Of a stretch of 46,626 nt of DNA, positions 25,422-34,226 are shown in pieces (within the stretch, counting starts at the first letter, position 1; the number at the start of each line of letters is the position of its first letter). The translations under genes were made by a program, and so were the position numbers. This stretch comes from JBCCSZ01 sp039199225 (GTDB lineage Bacteria; Bacteroidota; Bacteroidia; Chitinophagales; Saprospiraceae): assembly GCA_039199225.1 (NCBI GenBank), contig JBCCSZ010000012.1, positions 1 through 46,626 on the forward strand, written 5' to 3'. The notes beneath the pieces are model-generated. The model did not search any database and was not told where the DNA came from. It was given only the letters and a program-made list of their open reading frames with translations.

Positions 25422-28400
25422 CTATTGTCCCATATCGAGCTTTTTCAAAATTTTATTGAGTGCCACCAATTCACTGGCATTGGCATTTTGTCTTAGGGCA
25501 GCAACCAGTTTGGTAGCATCCCCCTGGCAGTTGTAAACCGACTTCCAAATGAGTTTGACGAAGCGTTCTCTTTTGGCAGCACTGGTACTGCTGAAGTAGT
25601 TTGCCGCCCCTTTTAGATGAGGGTGCTTTTGAATATCGGCCTCTAATTGTTCGGTCAAAAATTCTTTGCCCAGCGTTCCGATCGGCAGAACCAAGTGCAT
25701 CAAATGCAGCAGTAAAACAGCTACAGCTCCTTCTACAGATTCTCCCAGATTTTTAGGTCTTCCGGCCGGGACATTGCTTTTACTCAAATCGTATTTGACC
25801 CCTTTCTTTTTCTTGTAGTCTTTATAGGTTGGACTGTAGGAAATTTCAAATTTTTGCTTTCCCGTCAAGTAGTTGACAATGGTTCTGTCCTTGCCAAAGT
25901 AAGTACCCAAAAAGGTAGCCCAACCTTCCTGAAAGGCCATGTAAGAATTGAAAATATGGTGGTGGTCGTGGTCGTGGCCATACGCCTGTGCGGGTTTGAA
26001 AGCCTTGCTATCCACGACGTGCGCAAACTCATGGATATACGTTTGGCGTTTCCAAGCATCACTTTTCTTGAATAAGGTGATCACGTTTCCAGCATTGGCC
26101 GTTCCAGCCCCTTGCTTGTAGAGAATATCCAATGGGTCGGACATTTTCCAGGGCTTCGCCTTTGGTTCCTGGCTATCGGCGGTGATGAGTTGCAGCCAAG
26201 TATTCGCTTCAAAAATGGCCTTAAATAAGTGTATGATAAAGGCAGTCTCCGACTCAACCTTAAAGCCTCCAACCGGTAGGCCAGCAAACATTTCGACGGC
26301 CTTGGAACGCACACCTTTAGTCCCCTTGCTTATCACCTTGATCGTTGGTAGGTCATAGGCATCTCGGGCATCGTCATGCCGTAGCGTAAAGGTTCTCGAA
26401 TCGGCAGAAGAAACACTTTCTTTGAGCTGCAAATATATTTTTTCAAAGGGCTTTCCACCGATGAATTCATATTGGATTTTTCCAGAAAAATCTGTCAGGC
26501 CCTCCCCGTAGTAATTGGCCGTTTTTTCCCCTTTCAGGACAAATGCCATGGAAGGCGGCAGCTTCGCCCAGTAGTTAGCCTGTAAGCCAACAAGCATGTT
26601 ATTTTCAAATCGAACACTTACGCTGTGCTTGTGATTTATCTGAAATAAAGCAGGATTGGCGGCGCTTCCAACACTGACACCCGGATACTTCGTAAAAGAA
26701 TCTTGTAGCGATACTCCGTTGACAAGCCCATCAGCTTTTAAGTGTAGAGTACTAATTTTATCCGGCAAGTTGACCGTACCGACTTTGACGCCTTTGGTCC
26801 TCAACTCCAGGTACAATTGACCATCTTTTGCAAATTGATTGGCGGAAAGCGGAATGGTAGCAGCATACTTTCCATTCGCATCTGTTTTGCCAGAATGCAA
26901 CAGGCGCTTTTGAAATCCCTTTCCGACCTTCTTTCGAACCCATAGTGTAATAGGAATATTGGATAGATAGTGAAACAAGTTACTTTCTTTCAGAATGAGC
27001 ATGTGAACATGCACTTTAGGAGCCTTCAGCGAAAGGGCTGATTTGTACTTTTTAAGCTTGATGCTGAGTGCGCCATTGACCAGAAAGTCTTGGGTCAAAT
27101 AGGGCGAGTCACGCACCGCAGGTACCAGGATGGTAAACTTATTGAGGTCGATTTCTTTGGTGTCCCAAAAGATGATTTCTCCTTTGGCATTGGTCTTTCG
27201 TATGTGCTTTTCACCCGATTTTTTGACTGTTATGTGAACCTCCACCTTGGCCAAAAGGGTCTTTACGCCCTGGTGGTCTATACTCAACTCCAAAGTGTGG
27301 GATTTCAAATTAATCTTCCTAGTCGTGCTCAAATAGTGATTGCGCTTTTCAAGTAGCTTTCCACTTTTTACATCATTCAGGTATTTGTTCAAGATGATCG
27401 TTCCTTCATCCGCTCCAATGACTTCCTGTATGGTGCTTAAAAACAATTGCGAACCTTCCGGGTCCTGCTTGATTTGTAGTTTGTAGGAAAAGGGCGTAAA
27501 CTTTTTATCCTCAAAATCAAAGAAAGGAGATATTGAGAAACCACCGAATATCCCTAGGGCTTTAAAGCTCTTTATCAACTGCGTCTGACCATCTTTTTGT
27601 TTGTAGAGCCAAACGGTAGAATCATTTAAATTGTATTTTAAGTGGCTTTTTTTGGAACCCTCATCGTGTATCAATTTAAAGTCGATACCCATCTCCAAAG
27701 TGAAGAAGCGAAATTCTTTTTGCTTGATCTTACAGAAGTCGGCCAGACTCATTTTTTTCGCATTGAAGCGATCGGGTTGTGCTGGTAAGAGCTGACCCGT
27801 TTTTTTATCGTATAGACGCATTTGCACGGTACCAGCATCTGGATTATTGTACAATCTATACATAAATTTTTGCGGAATACTGGGGTCGACACCCTGCATA
27901 AAATATTCGTGTTTACGGCCTTTCCAATCAATGTCTAATCGGACAAGCAAATCTTTATAGGCGCCATAGCCTACCTCCGATGTTACATAAAATTGTAGGG
28001 TACCCTCCTTAAGTACGTGACTGGACAACAAGGGTATATTCAATACTTTATCCGTAGCAGAGCTGTCCCATAAGTACTTCCCCTGTATACCCGCATAGCG
28101 ATAGGTTGTACTGGAAGAATTGGCTGTGAAAACACCAATTCTACCTGGCACAAAGTATCCATTGATCTTTCCATCCTGCAGCTCAAAGCTCGCATAGACC
28201 GATTTGGCATCTGCTACCGAAAAAGGAAAAGTCACCTTCTCCTTTATCCCTTTTTGAAAGGGTTTCTCTCCCATGAAAGCGGCCGGTTTGGAGCCTATGG
28301 GGTATTTGTTGGGAAGAATGCGCAGTGATCCATCTGACTGCTTTTGAAGGTCGTGGTCATTTTTACCATCTTTATCCATCCAATACAATTTCACATTTTG

Positions 28401-29144
28401 AATGGGTTGGTCGTCCAACGTCAGTTGCAGTCTGACCTCTGTTTGCTTTCGGGTCGCCAACTTCTTATCCAGAGAGTCATAGACCAGATTTTTTTTGATG
28501 GCGGCCGATCGTTGAGCATCGACATATCTGAGCGTTTGTTTGAAATAAAGATCGGCCTGTACAGAATTGGTCAAGTTCTTATCGAATTCCCAACGCTGAT
28601 TTTCCGCATTGACCATCTGTAAACTAAAAGGTGTGCTGTCTTTCAATTCCAGGATGCTCTGTCCAGCTTTGACCGGCACCCTCATTCGTCCAGCATCAAA
28701 AAGCTTGAACAATTCAGAATAGGTTTCAGACTCTGTGTAGTTCCACTTTTTTATCTTCTGCAACTGCCTCCGAAAGTATTTAAACTTCTCTGAATCTTTG
28801 GGAAATCGATTTTTGAAACAGTGATCAAAAACTTTCTTTCGAATGCTCGATGTTGTCAAAAAGGAAAGGTCGAATATATAAACGCAAGCAATATCAGGCG
28901 CTTCCAATCCACCTTTTAACTGCGCCTTGAAATGTACGGGAGAAGTGACCACTCCCAAGCGGTCTTTGCCGAATCGGGAAAACTTGATGTAACCATCCAC
29001 AGGAGCATACAGCATGCGCTGGCTCAGCGTTGCATTCTTGAATGTAAAGCTTAGCTTGTAGGGATCGTCGGCATTGATCTGGAGAACTTTACGACCTGCA
29101 GCATCAGCAGGCACTTGGAGTGGCGAGTAAAAATTGGTAGCCAT
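25422..29144 (-). CDS. Giant multidomain protein with C-terminal HExxH zinc-peptidase domain, first gene of the three-gene operon
   Basis: The product is 1240 residues with no signal peptide or membrane helix. The N-terminal 900 residues are beta-rich. They include transthyretin- or Ig-like modules with the loop signature KTDANGKYAATI near 775 and KTNAKGEIIFWD near 650. The C-terminal third has the zinc-binding motif HEFAH (H1038, E1039, H1042) and a downstream glutamate in FQEGWATF (E1073), the gluzincin arrangement. A histidine-rich loop (GHDHDHHH, 1056-1063) lies between them and may bind metal. The short spacing to the third ligand resembles peptidases of large secreted or effector proteins, but the substrate is unknown. 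This gene leads the operon; the 235 bases before it hold two strong inverted repeats. Confidence 0.85.
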   Translation of the reverse strand: MATNFYSPLQVPADAAGRKVLQINADDPYKLSFTFKNATLSQRMLYAPVDGYIKFSRFGKDRLGVVTSPVHFKAQLKGGLEAPDIACVYIFDLSFLTTSSIRKKVFDHCFKNRFPKDSEKFKYFRRQLQKIKKWNYTESETYSELFKLFDAGRMRVPVKAGQSILELKDSTPFSLQMVNAENQRWEFDKNLTNSVQADLYFKQTLRYVDAQRSAAIKKNLVYDSLDKKLATRKQTEVRLQLTLDDQPIQNVKLYWMDKDGKNDHDLQKQSDGSLRILPNKYPIGSKPAAFMGEKPFQKGIKEKVTFPFSVADAKSVYASFELQDGKINGYFVPGRIGVFTANSSSTTYRYAGIQGKYLWDSSATDKVLNIPLLSSHVLKEGTLQFYVTSEVGYGAYKDLLVRLDIDWKGRKHEYFMQGVDPSIPQKFMYRLYNNPDAGTVQMRLYDKKTGQLLPAQPDRFNAKKMSLADFCKIKQKEFRFFTLEMGIDFKLIHDEGSKKSHLKYNLNDSTVWLYKQKDGQTQLIKSFKALGIFGGFSISPFFDFEDKKFTPFSYKLQIKQDPEGSQLFLSTIQEVIGADEGTIILNKYLNDVKSGKLLEKRNHYLSTTRKINLKSHTLELSIDHQGVKTLLAKVEVHITVKKSGEKHIRKTNAKGEIIFWDTKEIDLNKFTILVPAVRDSPYLTQDFLVNGALSIKLKKYKSALSLKAPKVHVHMLILKESNLFHYLSNIPITLWVRKKVGKGFQKRLLHSGKTDANGKYAATIPLSANQFAKDGQLYLELRTKGVKVGTVNLPDKISTLHLKADGLVNGVSLQDSFTKYPGVSVGSAANPALFQINHKHSVSVRFENNMLVGLQANYWAKLPPSMAFVLKGEKTANYYGEGLTDFSGKIQYEFIGGKPFEKIYLQLKESVSSADSRTFTLRHDDARDAYDLPTIKVISKGTKGVRSKAVEMFAGLPVGGFKVESETAFIIHLFKAIFEANTWLQLITADSQEPKAKPWKMSDPLDILYKQGAGTANAGNVITLFKKSDAWKRQTYIHEFAHVVDSKAFKPAQAYGHDHDHHHIFNSYMAFQEGWATFLGTYFGKDRTIVNYLTGKQKFEISYSPTYKDYKKKKGVKYDLSKSNVPAGRPKNLGESVEGAVAVLLLHLMHLVLPIGTLGKEFLTEQLEADIQKHPHLKGAANYFSSTSAAKRERFVKLIWKSVYNCQGDATKLVAALRQNANASELVALNKILKKLDMGQ

Positions 29145-29242
29145 CTTCGGGGTTTGATTTAGGCTACTAATATATAGATTTATTTTAATAAGTCATAAAC
29201 CGTCTCCATTATCTTACGATAAGTTTTGGGTAGCTTATATAG

Positions 29243-29280
29243 TAGGCAATACCCGTTGGTTCATACGGGTACTACCTACC
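29243..29280. repeat. Inverted repeat in the gap upstream of the giant-protein operon
   Basis: GTAGG (29243-29247) pairs with CCTAC (29276-29280), and TACCCGT (29251-29257) pairs with ACGGGTA (29266-29272), with matched 3-base internal loops and an 8-base apical loop. There is no T-run on the minus strand, so it is more likely a transcript structure or protein site than a simple terminator. It falls about 100 bases before the operon start. Confidence 0.5.
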
Positions 29281-29333
29281 TCCGTCTTGCCAATACGGAA
29301 AGGAATTTCGTTCTAGCTTATCGGCCCATTACT

Positions 29334-29373
29334 GCTTTTGTGCTAAGCATATGAATCTGATGAGCACAAAAGC
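29334..29373. repeat. Perfect 11-bp inverted repeat after the blh gene
   Basis: GCTTTTGTGCT (29334-29344) and AGCACAAAAGC (29363-29373) are exact complements around an 18-base loop, 7 bases past the Blh stop. Without a following T-run it is only a possible terminator for the Blh transcript. Confidence 0.5.
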
Positions 29374-29379
29374 AAATTG

Positions 29380-30294
29380 TTAACGCACCGACTTGGCATT
29401 GTTATAAAAGATGTGCATAACCACCGCATGCGGCAATGTGAGCGAAGACAATATAACAATCACCAAATAGGCATTCGAGATTTGGACCACGCCAAAGATG
29501 CTCAATGCAAAGAATAGACCTACCATCAGGTAGCTCAAAATGGAAAATGGAAAAATGACTTTTACAAAGTCAAACAAAGAAAAAGAAGGATTGTCCTTTT
29601 TCAAATAGTCGTATTCCTGTTCCAGTACGCTCCAGGAATGTACAAAAACAAAGAAGGCCGTGATGCCCACTAAGGTCGTTGAAAAATTCATAAAGACCAT
29701 CAGGAAGATGAAGAACAGCGATTGACGTAAAAAGATATCGGTTTTTATTTTGCGACTGAGCAGGAAATACAATTTGAAGACAATTGTCAATGTCAAAAAG
29801 ACTAAGAAGACCGTACCGTTCTCCAAAAAGTATAATACGTTTTGATAGAATGCCGGATTGTTGTAATACTCCACGTAGTGCGCCAATTGGTCGACATTTT
29901 TGCTGAGCAATAAGGTAATGACAGCCATTCCCCAACAAATCAAAAAGACAGGTCGCTTGCTCAAAATTTTGCTAGAGGAAAACTGCGCCTCACCAAAGTG
30001 AAAGGCCGAAATGACAATGAAGAAAAAGGTAACTTCCAAGGGAAAGTAAAACCACAAAACAGCATTACCGATTCCTAAGGTCCAATACAGGAGTGTAAAT
30101 AGATGAGAGATTTCTTTGCGCTCTTTCTTGAAAATGATGTGGTCCATCGCACCATGTGGAATCCCCAAAGTAAAGATCAACAAGAGCGAGTAACACAATT
30201 CAAAGCTTTGAACATCTAGTAGAAAATAGTTGTGGCAAATACTGGTGATGACCAAAGGGGTCAAAAGTAATAGTTTGTAGATAGAAGCCTTCAT
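29380..30294 (-). CDS. blh: Brp/Blh-type beta-carotene 15,15'-dioxygenase
   Basis: The product is 304 residues with about eight membrane helices. The family signatures are visible: GIPHGAMDH (H47, H52) near the start, SAFHFGEAQ (H99) in the middle, and LPHAVVMH (H289, H294) at the end. An additional histidine lies in FVFVHSWSVLEQEY. These histidines bind the catalytic iron. The enzyme cleaves beta-carotene with oxygen into two molecules of retinal in the inner membrane. In many Bacteroidota it sits beside a rhodopsin gene, which would use the retinal, but no rhodopsin or carotenoid gene is in this window. The upstream gene ends 123 bases away, with a hairpin terminator between, so Blh may be its own transcript. 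Confidence 0.9.
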   Translation of the reverse strand: MKASIYKLLLLTPLVITSICHNYFLLDVQSFELCYSLLLIFTLGIPHGAMDHIIFKKERKEISHLFTLLYWTLGIGNAVLWFYFPLEVTFFFIVISAFHFGEAQFSSSKILSKRPVFLICWGMAVITLLLSKNVDQLAHYVEYYNNPAFYQNVLYFLENGTVFLVFLTLTIVFKLYFLLSRKIKTDIFLRQSLFFIFLMVFMNFSTTLVGITAFFVFVHSWSVLEQEYDYLKKDNPSFSLFDFVKVIFPFSILSYLMVGLFFALSIFGVVQISNAYLVIVILSSLTLPHAVVMHIFYNNAKSVR

Positions 30295-30320
30295 GATGTT
30301 TTAGATTACCTTTTGAAAAG

Positions 30321-30358
30321 CACCAAAGGTGTCTGAAAGAATCAAACACCTTTGGGTG
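30321..30358 (-). terminator. Terminator-like hairpin between the secreted beta-helix gene and blh
   Basis: On the minus strand CACCCAAAGGTGT pairs with ACACCTTTGGTG (one bulged C) across a 13-base loop, followed by CTTTTC. It is the likely end of the transcript from 31632. The T-run is short. Confidence 0.5.
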
Positions 30359-30417
30359 GGTTGTTTCGATTAGGTCAGGGGGGCTTCGTTCAATAAGTCT
30401 TGTGCAGTAAGAGGTGC

Positions 30418-31632
30418 TTAATATTGAACCACCTTTACAATCATATCTTTGACCAAAACAGGTTTATTATTCGGATTGTTGTCTGCCTTCAGCACCACTT
30501 CGATGTAATCGTCTGTAGACAATTTTGCTTGGGTATCCAAACTCAGGTTGAAACTTTTGCCTGCATCAATGTTGTAAGCAGTCGCCTTTGGGAAAATCAA
30601 ATCTTCGCCATTTTTCATCAAAGCAACCGAGTAGTTACCACTGTTGTAAGATGAAATACCAGACAAAGTAATGACAACATCCACAACGATGTCTTTCATA
30701 CCAATGTAGCGCAGACGGTTGTCTTGTACATTACTGAATTTCTTCAATTGGCTGGTCTTGGTGGCGCCTTCAACTTTTCTGAAAACCGGCTGGATAAACT
30801 CCGTATTGGTTTCGTTATCGTTCATGTAGATGGCAGCTCTTGCCCGTGAATCACTGATTTTTCCACTATTGGTCACCATTTCCCAGCCTGGAGTATCCGG
30901 ACCAAAACCAACAGTAATATTTTCTTGTCCCTGGAATAAATTACTGACCATTCTACCCTGTCCAATAACAGCACCTTTCTGAACCTTGATACCATCCGAA
31001 CCACCATATACAAAGTAGTTACCCGCCATAACGATGTCTTTGGCAATCAGGTCTTTCTCAAATTCGATGGCTGCATCTGCCTGGATACCGGTGATGTAGT
31101 TGTACACCATTGTCAACTTCGCCATCTTACCACCGACATTCAATCCTTTCTTGGTATGCCAATAGTTCAAGTCAATACAGGTCGTATTAAATCCTTTGAT
31201 CCGTCCGACTCCTTTAGATGTCATACCTGGTGCCTCCAAAACAGAACATCCTTGGAACAGATTACAGTAAGAGCTTTGCGTATCATCGCGAAAATCATAG
31301 CCCATCGTCTTTGGACCAGCACACATAACGGAAATTTTCTCCAAGTAGACATTGTTACTGCGGCTGCGTAGGACACCTCCTTCACAGGCAGATATAAGTC
31401 CATCCTTGCCAGGATCCATCCCTTGCAAACTCGCTCCGTTTAGATTAATGTGCCTGTCGCCAAGATCAATGCGCCCGTGAACCAAATAAACTTTATCGGG
31501 ATTCAAGGTAATTTCTTTCTGAGCATTTGGCTTAGGAAAATCATCCGCATTCTTTACATTAACGACATTCGACTTCTGTGCAAATACGCTTACGCTCAAC
31601 GTCAATAACAATAACAGTAGTGAGTTTCTCAT
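30418..31632 (-). CDS. Secreted beta-helix-like protein
   Basis: The product is 404 residues. It starts with a classic Sec signal peptide (MRNSLLLLLLTLSVSVFAQ, cleavage after A18). Residues about 45-270 look like a right-handed parallel beta-helix of short turns (INLNGASLQGMDP, VYLEKISVMCAG, IVMAGNYFVYGGSDGIKV), as in tailspike- or pectate-lyase-like folds. No catalytic aspartate or arginine set of a polysaccharide lyase is obvious. The last 100 residues form a probable beta-sandwich (LSGISSYNSGNYSVALMKNG). No T9SS sorting domain is evident, so it is probably periplasmic or released. A hairpin follows the gene. Confidence 0.75.
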   Translation of the reverse strand: MRNSLLLLLLTLSVSVFAQKSNVVNVKNADDFPKPNAQKEITLNPDKVYLVHGRIDLGDRHINLNGASLQGMDPGKDGLISACEGGVLRSRSNNVYLEKISVMCAGPKTMGYDFRDDTQSSYCNLFQGCSVLEAPGMTSKGVGRIKGFNTTCIDLNYWHTKKGLNVGGKMAKLTMVYNYITGIQADAAIEFEKDLIAKDIVMAGNYFVYGGSDGIKVQKGAVIGQGRMVSNLFQGQENITVGFGPDTPGWEMVTNSGKISDSRARAAIYMNDNETNTEFIQPVFRKVEGATKTSQLKKFSNVQDNRLRYIGMKDIVVDVVITLSGISSYNSGNYSVALMKNGEDLIFPKATAYNIDAGKSFNLSLDTQAKLSTDDYIEVVLKADNNPNNKPVLVKDMIVKVVQY

Positions 31633-31894
31633 CGTAAAAAGGTTTAAAAGTATTTTAGATATTGGCCTATGTTGTTTAACAGTTTCGCATTTTGGTTAAA
31701 CAAAAAAGGTGCCAGAAAATGTCGATAATTAATATTTGAATGAAGATTTTTTACTTTTTAGCCATCTCACCCAGAATTTGTTCCATTTGAAAAGTTGCTT
31801 ACCAAGGAGCAGATTGAAAAAATCCGAAGAATTTGAAATATATTGCTAATTATCTATCCAGCCATAGGTTGGTTCACCCCTTAATCCCATACGG

Positions 31895-32560
31895 ATGCTT
31901 CGCTTTTACTGCCTCCTCCCGATCCTTTTGCTTTTGATAATTTTTTCTGGTTGTGGAAATGCTCCAACAGATGGGAGTACCTGGATCAAGGAAGGCTATA
32001 CCGGAAAGCAGTATCGCAAGCTGGCAGTCGTTTGTGTCAACGAAAGCAAGAAGGTTCGCAAAAAATTCCGGAAGCGCATCATACGGGCTTTGAAAGCACA
32101 AGGCGTGCAGGCAGTTAGCGGTAAAGATATTTTTCCCGATGGTTTGACGGAAGCGGACAAGGACCCAGAGTATATGGTCAATCGCTTGAACGCCCAGAAT
32201 GTGGATGGCTTGCTGGCTGCTTACATCGTTCGCGAAAAGTTAATGCCAAAAAAGAAAACGAAAGTCAAAGGCCAGGGCGTCTATTGGGTCGGCAAATTCA
32301 TCTACCAGCGCTTTGTCATCGACGAAGAAGACGACCAGGAGAAAGTAGAGGGCGAAGACGAGGAAGAAATTCAGGAGTCTTTCGTCATTGAATGTGTGCT
32401 ACACGATGTTTCTCCCGATCTGACCGAAAAGAAGGAAACCCTGGTTTGGCGCGAATTTACAACCATTGAAAAGGACTCTACGACCAAAGCAGCAGCTCAG
32501 TTCTTTGCCGATAGCCTAGCCATTCACTTGGTTCACATCGACCAAGTCGTAAAGTTGTAG
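31895..32560 (+). CDS. Predicted lipoprotein, unknown function
   Basis: The product is 221 residues with a lipoprotein signal ending IIFSGC, lipid cysteine at residue 20. The mature part begins with a neutral stretch, then has a basic helix (KKVRKKFRKRIIRALKAQG, residues about 52-70) and a highly acidic run near residues 145-165 (EEDDQEKVEGEDEEE). The sequence YRKLAVVCVNESKKVR followed by AQGVQAVSG suggests an alpha/beta fold like that of proteins that sum stress or transport signals, but I recognise no family. The 262-base gap before it is shared with the divergent secreted protein. It ends 24 bases from the convergent DUF1501 gene. Confidence 0.75.
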   Translation: MLRFYCLLPILLLLIIFSGCGNAPTDGSTWIKEGYTGKQYRKLAVVCVNESKKVRKKFRKRIIRALKAQGVQAVSGKDIFPDGLTEADKDPEYMVNRLNAQNVDGLLAAYIVREKLMPKKKTKVKGQGVYWVGKFIYQRFVIDEEDDQEKVEGEDEEEIQESFVIECVLHDVSPDLTEKKETLVWREFTTIEKDSTTKAAAQFFADSLAIHLVHIDQVVKL

Positions 32561-32584
32561 GTAATTTTGTCGTTGCGCCTGCTG

Positions 32585-34219
32585 CTAATAACTGCTGGCC
32601 ACAAACTTGCGATTCAGCATGCGCCCTTCCGAACGAATCGAGTAGATCATCGGCACCAACTCAACCGACAAATGTGCTAAGGAAAAAGAAACCTGGTGGT
32701 CGCCTTGGTGAAAATACCTATTGGTAAGAGTTTGAATTTTTTGCCCTGAGAAAGTGATCAAATCAATGGTGACATCCCCTCCCCTGGCCAAGCTGAAGCT
32801 TATTTGATAACTCCCCCCGCCTTGAGGTGCGATGCTGCTGACAATGGCATCCGAGCTGTAGGGCGTACGGGTGCTGGTAGTCGCACAGGCCAGACCAATG
32901 TCGGGCAGCCGGTCGTAGGAAGCACCCAGTACCTCATCTACCTTATCTGCATCGATGCACAACCAGTTTTCCAGAATGGTCGCATATATGGAGCGAAAGT
33001 CCGTACCAAATTTTAGATTGCCAGCTGCATCCAAGTCCATCAAATCCGGATTCTTACCGTGCGTATCCGAGCCATCGAGCGTCGGACCAAATAGCATCAC
33101 TGGAAGGGCCGTCCCATGGTCGGTTCCGCTGACCCCGTTTTCTTCTACCCGACGACCAAACTCAGAATAGGTCATGCTCAAAACCTCCTCGTCTCTATTG
33201 CCAGCATTCAAATCCAGGTAGAATTCCCGAACAGCCGTACTCAGATTTTCCAACAACCCCAAATGGTTGCCGCCGCCATTTTGTCCGACATGGGTATCGA
33301 AGCCATCCAAAGTCACCAAATACAATTGTGTACTTAGCCCCCCTTTGATCAAGCGAGCCACCAATTGCAACTGCTCACCCAAGCTACTGCTGTAGGTCAC
33401 ATCGTTTGTCCCCTGGGTGTAAGCCTCGAAAATAGCAGCACTGTACCTAGAAGCCGCATTGGCAACGGTGCGCAAGAAGAGGACTTGATCGCCATAGTAA
33501 CAGTCATCCGGAGCAATGTTGTTGTTGAAGATGACGCCCGTTTCTGCCACTTCGGACAGTTTATCTGCCGTTGGAAAATTAGCAGAAATATCTACCTTAT
33601 TGACGTCGTTGAACAAAACGCTGGTCGGACCGCCGATCTTAATGGCAGGAGGTACGGCGGGAGGATTGTCCAAATAATCCGGGTTGACGCTGGCGTAGTA
33701 GCGGGCCAGCCAACCATCGCCATTTTCATTGACATTGCTGTTGCCGCTGGCCATAATGTCCGCACTTGTGAAATGCGACAGATTGTGGAAGGGATAGCCC
33801 ACGGAATTGATCACCCGCATCTGCCCTTGATCCCAAAGGGGCTTGAGGTTGTTCATCACCTGCGGCATGGAAAAATCATCGTTGAGCCGAACCAATTGGT
33901 TTTCCTCGTGGCGAAGCGTAGGCCGCAACATCCGATATTGATCATAGCTGTACATCGGTACAAAGGTGTTGAGTCCGTCGTTGCCGCCTTTCAGACGGAT
34001 CAGCACCAACTTACGGTCTTCTGCCCCACCGGCAGCAGCACCTGCCAACGGAAAGCCGTATAGGCCCGTCAATGGCAACATATTCAAGCTGAAGCTGGCA
34101 GCTCCTGCCAGGCCAATGGTTTGGAGGAAGTTTCTTCTGCTCCAAGTATTGTGATCTTCCTGATGCGCCTTTGGATCGCTGAGATCGGCACCTTTCCGTT
34201 TTTTAGGCGTTTGACACAT
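32585..34219 (-). CDS. DUF1501 protein with Tat signal and T9SS-like C-terminal domain
   Basis: The product is 544 residues. The twin-arginine motif SRRNFLQ (R28-R29) with a following hydrophobic segment marks export by the Tat system in a folded state. The DUF1501 domain (sulfatase-like fold) covers about residues 45-460, with KLVLIRLKGGNDGLNTF near the start and the typical SEFGRRVEENG and GTDHGTALPVMLFG in the middle, the last a probable metal site. Residues about 470-544 match a T9SS sorting domain (VTIDLITFSGQKIQTL, then DHQVSFSL). Enzyme activity of DUF1501 proteins is not established. The gene follows its usual partner, DUF1800, by 7 bases. Confidence 0.9.
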   Translation of the reverse strand: MCQTPKKRKGADLSDPKAHQEDHNTWSRRNFLQTIGLAGAASFSLNMLPLTGLYGFPLAGAAAGGAEDRKLVLIRLKGGNDGLNTFVPMYSYDQYRMLRPTLRHEENQLVRLNDDFSMPQVMNNLKPLWDQGQMRVINSVGYPFHNLSHFTSADIMASGNSNVNENGDGWLARYYASVNPDYLDNPPAVPPAIKIGGPTSVLFNDVNKVDISANFPTADKLSEVAETGVIFNNNIAPDDCYYGDQVLFLRTVANAASRYSAAIFEAYTQGTNDVTYSSSLGEQLQLVARLIKGGLSTQLYLVTLDGFDTHVGQNGGGNHLGLLENLSTAVREFYLDLNAGNRDEEVLSMTYSEFGRRVEENGVSGTDHGTALPVMLFGPTLDGSDTHGKNPDLMDLDAAGNLKFGTDFRSIYATILENWLCIDADKVDEVLGASYDRLPDIGLACATTSTRTPYSSDAIVSSIAPQGGGSYQISFSLARGGDVTIDLITFSGQKIQTLTNRYFHQGDHQVSFSLAHLSVELVPMIYSIRSEGRMLNRKFVASSY

Positions 34220-34226
34220 GATTGAC

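Noticed and set aside
16694..29144. Contractile injection system or Tc-toxin reading of the giant operon
   Set aside because: No sheath, tube, baseplate or AAA ATPase gene is nearby and no Rhs or TcA/TcB motif was seen; size alone is not evidence.
33365..34063. 232-codon plus-strand frame opposite DUF1501
   Set aside because: It is antisense to a strongly conserved gene and shows no domain.
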